Shown: piece by piece, positions 1 to 5,729 of the stretch
Numbering within the stretch: position 1 is the stretch's first letter
Layout of the letters: each line of letters opens with the position of its first letter
Assembly (NCBI GenBank): GCA_002869465.1
Contig: PKSW01000360.1
Coordinates: forward strand, 1-6,598
Length of the DNA stretch: 6,598 nucleotides
Direction: 5' to 3'
Origin: Marinilabiliales bacterium
GTDB lineage: Bacteria > Bacteroidota > Bacteroidia > Bacteroidales > F082
The notes under the pieces: generated by a model
Told to the model about the DNA's origin: nothing
The model's input: the letters and a program-made list of their open reading frames with translations, nothing else
The model's database searches: none
Made by a program: the position numbers and the translations under genes

Positions 1-192
1 ATTGACGCCGTTTCTTCTGATTTTATTGGCGAGCCTGCAACTGCAGTTTTCGATAGCCTGGCTACGAAAATTTCTGAAGATAAAAAGAACATCGTTTTAT
101 ACATCTGGTATGATAATGAGTTTGGTTACACCTTACAGGTGATCAGGGTAGCGAAAATGATGGGTGATGTAAAGCGTCCAACATATTATTAA
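1..192 (+). CDS. gap: Glyceraldehyde-3-phosphate dehydrogenase, C-terminal fragment (gene starts before the window)
   Basis: Frame 1 is open from the first base to a TAA at 190-192 and gives 63 residues. The diagnostic motif is WYDNEFGYT followed by QVIRVAK, the conserved C-terminal segment of phosphorylating GAPDH. In this family the Asn of the motif contacts NAD and the following helix packs against the catalytic domain. The enzyme is cytosolic and oxidises glyceraldehyde 3-phosphate to 1,3-bisphosphoglycerate in glycolysis and gluconeogenesis. The tail ending VKRPTYY resembles, from memory, the longer (about 480-residue) GAPDH type common in Bacteroidota rather than the 335-residue type; the catalytic Cys and NAD-binding domain are outside the window, so this cannot be confirmed. 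A hairpin at 249-280 probably ends its transcript, separating it from pyrG. Confidence 0.93.
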   Translation: MDAVSSDFIGEPATAVFDSLATKISEDKKNIVLYIWYDNEFGYTLQVIRVAKMMGDVKRPTYY

Positions 193-235
193 TCTCAATT
201 TTAAACGGAACATATACCTGAATAATTTTTGATAC

Positions 236-247
236 ATTGTTAACAAT
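236..247. repeat. 12-bp perfect palindrome in the gap-pyrG intergenic region
   Basis: ATTGTTAACAAT is perfectly self-complementary and sits directly before the terminator-like hairpin. It could be a protein-binding site, but AT-rich palindromes of this length arise easily by chance and no function is shown. Confidence 0.3.
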
Positions 248-248
248 T

Positions 249-292
249 AATAGTCTTTTATGAAGGCATCAGGGACTATTTATCGTTTATTT
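249..292 (+). terminator. Probable intrinsic terminator after gap
   Basis: Arms AATAGTC (249-255) and GACTATT (274-280) are perfectly complementary. The stem extends inward through two G-U pairs and a U-A pair (256-258 with 271-273). After one mismatch (259/270) it adds ATG/CAT (260-262 with 267-269), closing on the four-base loop AAGG. A moderately T-rich stretch (TATCGTTTATTT) follows at 281-292. The stem is long but AU-rich and the T tract is interrupted, so an attenuator or stabilising 3' hairpin is an alternative. It lies 57 bases after the gap stop and 48 bases before pyrG. Confidence 0.6.
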
Positions 293-327
293 GCATGCTT
301 ATTTTATTCAAGTAGCATACAAAACCC

Positions 328-1944
328 ATGAATAAAAAAGCAAAATACATCTTTGTAACCGGAGGCGTTTCATCGTCACTCGGAAAAGGGATCATCTCCG
401 CTTCACTCGCTAAACTCCTTCAGGGACGCGGGTTTTCTGTCACCATACAAAAACTGGATCCATACATCAATGTTGATCCCGGCACTCTTAATCCTTACGA
501 GCATGGTGAATGCTATGTAACTGAAGACGGCGCTGAGACTGATCTTGACCTGGGACATTATGAAAGATTTTCAAGTACCCCCACCTCGCAAGCCAATAAC
601 GTTACAACCGGACGGATATACCTGAATGTGATCACCAAAGAAAGAAAAGGAGAATACTTAGGCACTACCGTGCAGGTGATTCCTCATATTACGGATGAGA
701 TCAAACGCAGTGTTCAGATATTGGGAGAAACCGGCAATTATGATTTCGTAATTACTGAAATAGGTGGAACGGTTGGTGATATTGAATCATTTCCATTCGT
801 GGAAACAGTTCGGCAGATGAAGTGGGAACTGGGTCACGATTGTGCCGTGGTGCATCTAACATTAGTGCCTTTTCTCAAAGCTGCCGGTGAACTTAAAACA
901 AAACCGACACAGCACTCCGTAAAAACGATGTTGGAGCAGGGAGTACAACCTGATATTATTGTTTGCCGCACAGAACGTGTTCTTAGTGATGGTATTAAAA
1001 CTAAAATTGCCCAGTTTTGTAATGTTACTGAAGAGTCTGTCATCGAATCCATTGATGCCGAATCCATTTATGATGTGCCCATCTTAATGAAAGAAGAGAA
1101 ACTGGATATCGTTGTTCTCAATAAAACACGAACTAAAATTCCGAATGAAATCGATCTCGCCAATTGGGAGCAATTTCTCAAGCGACTTAAAAATCCGAAA
1201 TACGAAGTGGATATTGCTCTTGTTGGTAAATATGTAGAATTAAAAGATGCCTACAAATCCATCAATGAAGCATTTGTTCACGGTGGTTCGGCCAACGAAT
1301 GTAAAGTAAACATCAAACTGATCCATTCGGAACAGGTGACAAAAGCGACTGCAAAAAAATTATTGAAAGATATGGATGGCATCCTCGTAGCTCCAGGTTT
1401 TGGAGGTAGAGGCATTGAAGGGAAAATTGAAGCCATCAGGTTTGCAAGGGAAAATCGCATTCCGTTTTTGGGGATTTGTCTGGGCATGCAATGTGCTGCC
1501 ATAGAATTCTCAAGAAATGTACTTGGCCACAAAGACGCACATACAACTGAAATTGAACCGAACACAACATACCCCGTTATTGATTTAATGGAAGGACAGA
1601 AAGATATTGAAGAGATGGGAGGCACTATGCGATTAGGTGCATATGAGTGTAAGATGGATAAAAATTCAAAAGCTTTTAAGGCTTACCAGAATGATTTGGT
1701 AAGCGAGCGTCACCGGCATCGTTTTGAGTTCAACAATGCATACAGGGAAGAATTTGAAAAATCGGGCATGCGACTGGCCGGTATCAATCCGAAGGAAGAC
1801 CTTGTAGAGATCATTGAATTAATAGACCACCCGTGGTTTGTTGGTGTGCAGTTTCACCCCGAATATAAAAGTACCGTTAGATTTCCTCATCCCTTGTTTG
1901 TCGATTTTATTAAAGCAGCTATCGATTATAAGCAAGAAAAATAA
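328..1944 (+). CDS. pyrG: CTP synthase (glutamine-hydrolysing), complete
   Basis: The 538-residue protein makes CTP from UTP, ATP and glutamine, the last step of de novo pyrimidine nucleotide synthesis, in the cytosol. The N-terminal amidoligase domain (about 1-270) shows the P-loop-like GGVSSSLGKG at residues 12-21, the LDPYINVDPGT segment (43-53), and the Mg-binding positions Asp72 (in DGAETDLDLGHYERF) and Glu144 (in ITEIGGTVGDIESFPF). The C-terminal class I glutamine amidotransferase domain (about 290-535) has the nucleophile Cys384 in GICLGMQ and the partners His510 and Glu512 in VQFHPEYKS, so the full triad is present. Its length is close to the 545 residues of the E. coli enzyme. The ATG at 328 is followed directly by the conserved KYIFVTGGV opening, which fixes the start; no clear Shine-Dalgarno precedes it. 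It is convergent with the RHH/PH-like/SPFH operon downstream. Confidence 0.99.
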   Translation: MNKKAKYIFVTGGVSSSLGKGIISASLAKLLQGRGFSVTIQKLDPYINVDPGTLNPYEHGECYVTEDGAETDLDLGHYERFSSTPTSQANNVTTGRIYLNVITKERKGEYLGTTVQVIPHITDEIKRSVQILGETGNYDFVITEIGGTVGDIESFPFVETVRQMKWELGHDCAVVHLTLVPFLKAAGELKTKPTQHSVKTMLEQGVQPDIIVCRTERVLSDGIKTKIAQFCNVTEESVIESIDAESIYDVPILMKEEKLDIVVLNKTRTKIPNEIDLANWEQFLKRLKNPKYEVDIALVGKYVELKDAYKSINEAFVHGGSANECKVNIKLIHSEQVTKATAKKLLKDMDGILVAPGFGGRGIEGKIEAIRFARENRIPFLGICLGMQCAAIEFSRNVLGHKDAHTTEIEPNTTYPVIDLMEGQKDIEEMGGTMRLGAYECKMDKNSKAFKAYQNDLVSERHRHRFEFNNAYREEFEKSGMRLAGINPKEDLVEIIELIDHPWFVGVQFHPEYKSTVRFPHPLFVDFIKAAIDYKQEK

Positions 1945-1956
1945 TCATTCAACATC

Positions 1957-1998
1957 GGTTAATGGTTATTGGTTGCTGGTTGCTGGTTGCTGGTTGCT
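1957..1998. repeat. Heptamer tandem repeat, unit GGTTGCT (six copies, last four perfect)
   Basis: Four exact GGTTGCT units fill 1971-1998, and two degenerate units in the same register precede them (GGTTAAT at 1957, GGTTATT at 1964). The array starts 13 bases after the pyrG stop, in the convergent intergenic region, and is followed by a pyrimidine-rich stretch (about 1999-2041). I see no good stem-loop terminator for either pyrG or the opposing operon here. The forward reading through the repeat (WLLVAGCWLLV) is not a credible protein. Confidence 0.85.
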
Positions 1999-2060
1999 CG
2001 TTTTTCGCCTTTTCTCCTCATCACCTCTTGCTTTTTATCTGTTCATAGTTAAAAACAAAA

Positions 2061-2222
2061 TCATTTATCCGTTTTCTTCTTTCTGCCCGATTTCTTCAAC
2101 GATTCATTTAGCAGGTATTCAATCTGGCCATTCACGCTGCGAAAATCGTCAGCAGCCCATTTCTCCAATGCCTCCATCATTTCAGGCTGAATCCTTAATA
2201 CAAATGCTTTTTTCTTACTCAC
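2061..2222 (-). CDS. Small Arc/MetJ-type ribbon-helix-helix DNA-binding protein, 53 aa
   Basis: The minus strand reads from a GTG at 2222 to a TGA at 2063-2061. The N-terminal KKAFVLRIQ (residues 4-12) fits the DNA-contacting beta-strand of the ribbon-helix-helix fold. PEMMEALEKWAADDFRS (13-29) fits helix A, and VNGQIEYLLNESLKKS (30-45) fits helix B with its conserved turn and hydrophobic spacing, followed by a basic tail (GRKKKTDK). Such proteins act as dimers that bind operators, often autoregulating their own operon. GTG is the only plausible start, because a stop lies five codons upstream in frame. An AAGG sits about 10 bases before it. The start overlaps the TAA stop of the upstream PH-like gene by 8 bases (GTGAGTAA), implying translational coupling. 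No toxin gene is adjacent, so this does not look like an ordinary toxin-antitoxin pair. The DNA target is not known; the palindrome at 3658-3681 is the obvious candidate. Confidence 0.88.
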   Translation of the reverse strand: MSKKKAFVLRIQPEMMEALEKWAADDFRSVNGQIEYLLNESLKKSGRKKKTDK

Positions 2223-2781
2223 GTTCGTTTTCCTTCATCATTTTATCCATGGCCCTGAGCATGGCATCACCACGCTGCGTTCCAAACAGAATCTTTTTAC
2301 CATCAATCAGGTACAATTGCAATCCGATATTTCCTTTTACATTATAGGCTCTTCCAGCTTTTGCCCAGCTATACCTGATGCCCCAACCACTATACTCCCT
2401 TATGGGATTGTATTTACGAATTTTATACTTTTCAATTTCTTCTTTTAATACCACCTTGTATTTCAAAATAAAAGGTGGATACCTGAAAAGCAATCCTTCG
2501 CCAGTTATTTCAATGACCAATTTCATTTTATTGAATAAAAGCAGCGTTAACATATACATAATCAACAATACACACAGAAGGACCATCAGTGCCTGGTCAG
2601 AAGTGGGCTCATCGCCATAGGGAACACCCATTACAAGTTGACTGTATAATGCTACCGCTGTTGGTGATATTGCGATTGTAAAAGCAATGGTCACAAATAT
2701 ATATAGCCAGAAGTTTGAAAATCGCTGCTCTTCCTTAAAATATTTCTTTTCCATATATATTTTTTTGACTTCAAAAGTCAT
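2215..2781 (-). CDS. Two-TM membrane protein with a bacterial PH-like cytoplasmic domain, function unknown
   Basis: I recognise no named gene. From the ATG at 2781 it is 188 residues. Two hydrophobic segments (about residues 24-51 and 65-83) form a membrane hairpin. The remaining hundred residues are a beta-rich soluble domain, with alternating strands such as KLVIEITGEGLLFRY, then EKYKIRKYNP, then SGWGIRYS, AYNVKGNIGLQLYL and GKKILFGTQ, and a C-terminal helix (RGDAMLRAMDKMMKEN). The GWGIR and GKKxLxGTQ pattern resembles the PH-like domains of small bacterial membrane proteins; this is family-level pattern recognition only. The gene begins right after the SPFH gene stop (2791) and its end overlaps the RHH gene, so all three are co-transcribed. 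The start is uncertain: GTG at 2787, ATG at 2781 and ATG at 2754 (MEKKYFKEEQRF) are all in frame. The 2754 start would leave a 36-base gap holding the small palindrome at 2766-2780. Confidence 0.85.
   Translation of the reverse strand: MTFEVKKIYMEKKYFKEEQRFSNFWLYIFVTIAFTIAISPTAVALYSQLVMGVPYGDEPTSDQALMVLLCVLLIMYMLTLLLFNKMKLVIEITGEGLLFRYPPFILKYKVVLKEEIEKYKIRKYNPIREYSGWGIRYSWAKAGRAYNVKGNIGLQLYLIDGKKILFGTQRGDAMLRAMDKMMKENERE
2766..2780. repeat. Small inverted repeat at the SPFH / PH-like gene junction
   Basis: TGACTT (2766-2771) and AAGTCA (2775-2780) are complementary with a three-base loop. In the operon direction it lies at or just before the PH-like gene start and has no T tract after it, so it is not a terminator. 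It could affect translation of the second gene or be chance. Confidence 0.3.
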
Positions 2782-2790
2782 TTTCACGTT

Positions 2791-3639
2791 TTAATAAATA
2801 CTTCCCGTATTAACAATTGGTGAAACATCCTTATCAGAAGTTAAAACGACCAAGAGGTTGCTTACCATTGTTGCTTTTTTCTCTTCGTCCAATTCAATTA
2901 TTTCTTTCTCTTTTAGTGCATCCAGAGCCATTTCAACCATGCTTACGGCACCTTCAACAATTTTAAAACGAGCGGCTACAATTGCTGTTGCCTGCTGACG
3001 TTTCAGCATAGCTCCTGCAATTTCTTGTGCATAGGCGATGTAGTTAATTCGCGCTTCCATTACTTCAATACCAGCGATCATCAAACGTTCTGAAATTTCA
3101 TCTTCGAGCATCTGGTTCACTTCCTCTCCCCCACTTCTGAGTGTAATTTCAGCCTCGTGATCTTCAAAATCATCATATGGAAAATGTCCGGCCAACTTTC
3201 GTATGGCCGCTTCACTCTGGATATCTACAAAATGAACATAATCATCCACTTCAAAAGCAGCCTTGTAGGTTTCTTTCACTTTCCAAACCATTACGACCCC
3301 TATCATAATTGGATTTCCGATCTTGTCATTCACTTTGATCGGATCACTATCAAGGTTGCGCGCACGAAGGGATATCTTCTTTTTAGTGAAGAATGGATTT
3401 ACCCACCAGAATCCGTTTTCCCTTATGGTGCCTTTATAGGCGCCAAATAAAACCAATACCGAAGATTCATTGGGGTTTACAATCACAAATCCCGGCAACA
3501 AAAAAGCACCTATTACTATTAAAGCAATTAGCCAGATCATTTTGGTCATAATAATGCCAATAATAGGTGGCACTATCAGCAGAAAAACAAGCAGGATGAA
3601 AAGGTATCCTGAAAAAGGAGAATGTGTTATTTCTTTCAT
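2791..3639 (-). CDS. SPFH (stomatin/prohibitin/flotillin-like) domain membrane protein
   Basis: The 282-residue protein has two adjacent N-terminal hydrophobic segments (about 11-31 and 33-54). An SPFH core (about 54-215) follows: it begins VNPNESSVLVLFGAYKGTI, continues through GFWWVNPFF, ISLRARNLDSDPIKVND and the GNPIMIGVVMVWKV strand, and reaches the DDYVHFVDIQSEAAIRKLAG helix. A helical region rich in Ala, Glu and Lys (about 186-250, including AYAQEIAGAMLKRQQA) probably drives oligomerisation, and the tail is short. SPFH proteins assemble into membrane-associated rings or scaffolds that organise lipids, proteases or envelope complexes. The substrate here is unknown, and there is no adjacent NfeD or FtsH-type protease gene. 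The ATG at 3639 is preceded by an AT-rich leader without a Shine-Dalgarno, which is normal for this phylum. It is the first gene of the minus-strand operon, about 30 bases downstream of the predicted start of transcription. Confidence 0.93.
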   Translation of the reverse strand: MKEITHSPFSGYLFILLVFLLIVPPIIGIIMTKMIWLIALIVIGAFLLPGFVIVNPNESSVLVLFGAYKGTIRENGFWWVNPFFTKKKISLRARNLDSDPIKVNDKIGNPIMIGVVMVWKVKETYKAAFEVDDYVHFVDIQSEAAIRKLAGHFPYDDFEDHEAEITLRSGGEEVNQMLEDEISERLMIAGIEVMEARINYIAYAQEIAGAMLKRQQATAIVAARFKIVEGAVSMVEMALDALKEKEIIELDEEKKATMVSNLLVVLTSDKDVSPIVNTGSIY

Positions 3640-3657
3640 TTATGTAAATTTAATTGA

Positions 3658-3681
3658 TATTATTTTGATATCACAATAATA
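3658..3681. promoter_or_regulatory. 24-bp near-perfect palindrome over the SPFH-operon promoter, candidate operator
   Basis: The centre is the perfect palindrome TGATATCA (3666-3673), flanked by TATTATT (3658-3664) and AATAATA (3675-3681). Eleven of twelve base pairs match; only 3665/3674 do not. The right arm contains the minus-strand -10 hexamer (3676-3681), and the centre falls near the expected transcription start, so a bound protein would block the promoter. TTGATAT also occurs twice, 11 bp apart (3654 and 3665), about one helical turn. That the RHH protein encoded in the operon binds here is inference from position and symmetry. The site is AT-rich, so some symmetry could be chance. Confidence 0.6.
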
Positions 3682-3704
3682 CTACTTTTTTTTGAATTTG
3701 TCAA
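3676..3704 (-). promoter_or_regulatory. Promoter of the SPFH / PH-like / RHH operon
   Basis: On the minus strand TTGACA (3704-3699) is followed by exactly 17 bases and TATTAT (3681-3676), close to a textbook sigma-70 promoter. The same bases also fit the Bacteroidota pattern: TTG at -33, then 20 bases, then TATTATTG, which differs from TAnnTTTG at one position. The predicted start is near 3669, giving a leader of about 30 bases to the ATG at 3639. The spacer contains a run of eight A residues. Confidence 0.6.
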
Positions 3705-3751
3705 GCATAAATTCCTTTTATCGCAAAAAAGATTTATTACAATTTTCTAAC

Positions 3752-3759
3752 TACCTTTG
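3752..3759 (+). promoter_or_regulatory. Bacteroidota-type -7 promoter element for yidC
   Basis: TACCTTTG is an exact match to the Bacteroidota -7 consensus TAnnTTTG and is followed by CA. No clear TTTG -33 box lies 19-21 bases upstream; the best is the T-rich GATTTATT around 3731-3738. Transcription would start near 3765, about 20 bases before the yidC ATG at 3784. It diverges from the SPFH-operon promoter, about 70 bp away. Confidence 0.65.
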
Positions 3760-3783
3760 CAAACCTGTTTTAATAGGCAAAAA

Positions 3784-5703
3784 ATGAATAGAAATAGTAT
3801 TATCGGGTTCATCATTATCGGGGCAATTATGGTTGCTTATACGTTATGGATGACACCTTCACAAGAAGAGTTAGCCAAACAACAACGTATTCAGGATTCT
3901 ATACGTATGGAACAAAGAATCCAACGAATACAGGATTCAATACGCAACAGCCAGGCTGAAACCGCAGTTAAGGAACTTGAACAACCCAACGAACCGTATG
4001 AAGAAACTGTGCTGGAGGGTTCACAAGATTATCAGCAACTTCAAAGTAAATATGCTGTTTTTGCCAATGCAGCGATAGGAAATGAATCGTTTTACATCAT
4101 TGAAAATGACGTAATTGAATTAGAGATATCGAACAAGGGAGGATATATTAAAAATGTCAGACTTAAACAATATGAAACTTATGATTCGCTTCCTTTGATT
4201 CTTTTCAATAGTGAAACAACACGTTTTGGTTTGTCATTTTTCGCCGACCGGAAAGCCATCAATACCCAAAATTTCTTTTTCCAGCCTGCTGACACCTCTT
4301 CCAAACATTTGGTTGTATCGGGTGACAATGTATTAATTTTCAGCATGCGGCTTTATACCGATGCTGGAGAAGGTATTACAGATCCATCCCGTTATATTGA
4401 ATTCCTGTACACGCTGAAGGGTGACGATTACATGTTTGATTTCGACATCAACATGGTGAATATGGAAAGCGTTATTTCGGCTACATCCAGCTATATGAAT
4501 CTGAATTGGTATGCAGATTTACGGCAACAGGAAAAAACCATTGACCGCTTTAATGGCTCAACCGTTTACTACAAACATTTTGAAGATGATGTAGATTATC
4601 TATCGGAAACTGACGACGATATGGAACAAATAAAAACCCGGCTAAAATGGGTTTCGTTCAAACAACGTTTCTTTTCGTCAACTTTGATTGCAAAAAATTA
4701 TTTTGGCAGTGGTACACTTGAAACCATTGAGAAGGAAAATCCGGAAAGTGCCAGGTACTTAAAAAGTATGGATGTGAATCTTGAAATTCCATACAACTAT
4801 AATAGTGGCACCCATGTACCCATGTCGTTTTACTTTGGCCCCAATAAATTTACAAGGCTTAAAAAGTATGATCTCGGACTGGAACGTCAGATTCCAATCG
4901 GCTGGAGCTTCTTTCTTTTAGCATGGATCAACCAATACATTGTAATCCCGGTTTTTAACTGGCTTGGTGCATATGGATGGAATTATGGAATCGTAATCCT
5001 CGTCCTTACGATACTATTAAAAATTGCCCTTTTCCCTATTGCCTATAAAACCTATATGTCATCGGCAAAAATGCGGGTTTTAAAACCTGAGGTTGATGAA
5101 ATATCAAAGAAATATCCGAAGAAAGAAGACGCCATGAAGAAGCAGCAGGCGGTTATGGCCATGTACAAAAGTGCAGGTGCCAACCCAGCTTCCGGTTGTG
5201 TTCCCATGTTGTTACAAATGCCGATTCTTTTTGCGATGTTCCGGTTCTTCCCGGCATCTATCGAATTGAGGCAACAGCCATTTTTATGGGCCGACGATCT
5301 ATCCAGCTATGATTCGATCGCCAGTCTGCCATTCGAAATACCGTTTTATGGCGATCATGTGAGCCTTTTCACCCTTTTAATGGCCGTTTCAACTATTATG
5401 TACACTTATCTCAACAACCAGATGATGGGAGCGCAAAGCAACCAGTTGCCGGGTATGAAGACCATGATGTATATTATGCCAATCATGTTCCTGGGTATTT
5501 TTAATGATTATGCTTCTGGTTTAAGTTATTATTATTTTCTAGCTAATATTATCACGTTTGGCCAGATGTTTGTATTCCGTTATGCCATTGACGAAGATAA
5601 GCTTCGTGCAAAAATCCAAGCCAATAAAAAGAAACCTAAGAAAAAATCGGGGTTTCAGAAACGACTTGAAGAAGCTGCTAAGAAGCGAGGTTATAAAGCT
5701 TAG
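3784..5703 (+). CDS. yidC: Membrane protein insertase YidC (Oxa1/Alb3 family)
   Basis: The 639-residue inner-membrane protein inserts and folds membrane proteins, alone or with SecYEG. TM1 is near residues 5-23. A charged linker with two RIQDSIR copies (35-41 and 48-54) follows, then the large periplasmic P1 domain (about 80-360). The conserved insertase core runs from about 375. It starts with an amphipathic helix (375-394), then TM2 (about 400-420) with Lys413 at the position of the groove Arg366 of E. coli YidC. The cytoplasmic hairpin loop with SSAKMRVLKPEV comes next, and then three more TM helices including GCVPMLLQMPILFAMF and SGLSYYYFLANIITFG. The Lys-rich tail (about 606-639, with NKKKPKKKSG) is of the ribosome-contacting type. 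I chose the ATG at 3784 over an in-frame TTG at 3757, because the TTG lies inside the -7 promoter element and would put nine extra residues before a normal TM1. Confidence 0.97.
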   Translation: MNRNSIIGFIIIGAIMVAYTLWMTPSQEELAKQQRIQDSIRMEQRIQRIQDSIRNSQAETAVKELEQPNEPYEETVLEGSQDYQQLQSKYAVFANAAIGNESFYIIENDVIELEISNKGGYIKNVRLKQYETYDSLPLILFNSETTRFGLSFFADRKAINTQNFFFQPADTSSKHLVVSGDNVLIFSMRLYTDAGEGITDPSRYIEFLYTLKGDDYMFDFDINMVNMESVISATSSYMNLNWYADLRQQEKTIDRFNGSTVYYKHFEDDVDYLSETDDDMEQIKTRLKWVSFKQRFFSSTLIAKNYFGSGTLETIEKENPESARYLKSMDVNLEIPYNYNSGTHVPMSFYFGPNKFTRLKKYDLGLERQIPIGWSFFLLAWINQYIVIPVFNWLGAYGWNYGIVILVLTILLKIALFPIAYKTYMSSAKMRVLKPEVDEISKKYPKKEDAMKKQQAVMAMYKSAGANPASGCVPMLLQMPILFAMFRFFPASIELRQQPFLWADDLSSYDSIASLPFEIPFYGDHVSLFTLLMAVSTIMYTYLNNQMMGAQSNQLPGMKTMMYIMPIMFLGIFNDYASGLSYYYFLANIITFGQMFVFRYAIDEDKLRAKIQANKKKPKKKSGFQKRLEEAAKKRGYKA

Positions 5704-5729
5704 TAAGAATTTTTTAAAAGTGTTAGGTG

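Noticed and set aside
286..293. TTTATTTG as a -7 promoter element for pyrG
   Set aside because: It has one mismatch to TAnnTTTG at an important position (T for A) and no -33 TTG at the right distance, and it overlaps the T-rich end of the terminator hairpin; too weak to list.
2000..2056. GTTTTT and AAAAAC as a bidirectional terminator stem
   Set aside because: The six-base AT-rich arms are 45 bases apart, far too weak and distant for an intrinsic terminator.
1838..2347. Plus-strand 169-residue open frame across the pyrG end and the repeat array
   Set aside because: It overlaps the conserved C-terminus of pyrG and runs antisense through the RHH gene; its middle is just the translated heptamer repeat (WLLVAGCWLLV).
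2061..2787. Toxin-antitoxin pair (RHH antitoxin plus neighbouring toxin)
   Set aside because: The neighbouring protein is a two-TM membrane protein with a beta-rich domain and has no toxin motif; the RHH gene comes last in the operon and the third member is an SPFH protein.
3757..3783. TTG at 3757 as the yidC start
   Set aside because: The codon lies inside the TACCTTTG promoter element, so it would be upstream of the transcript; the ATG at 3784 gives a normal N-terminal TM1.
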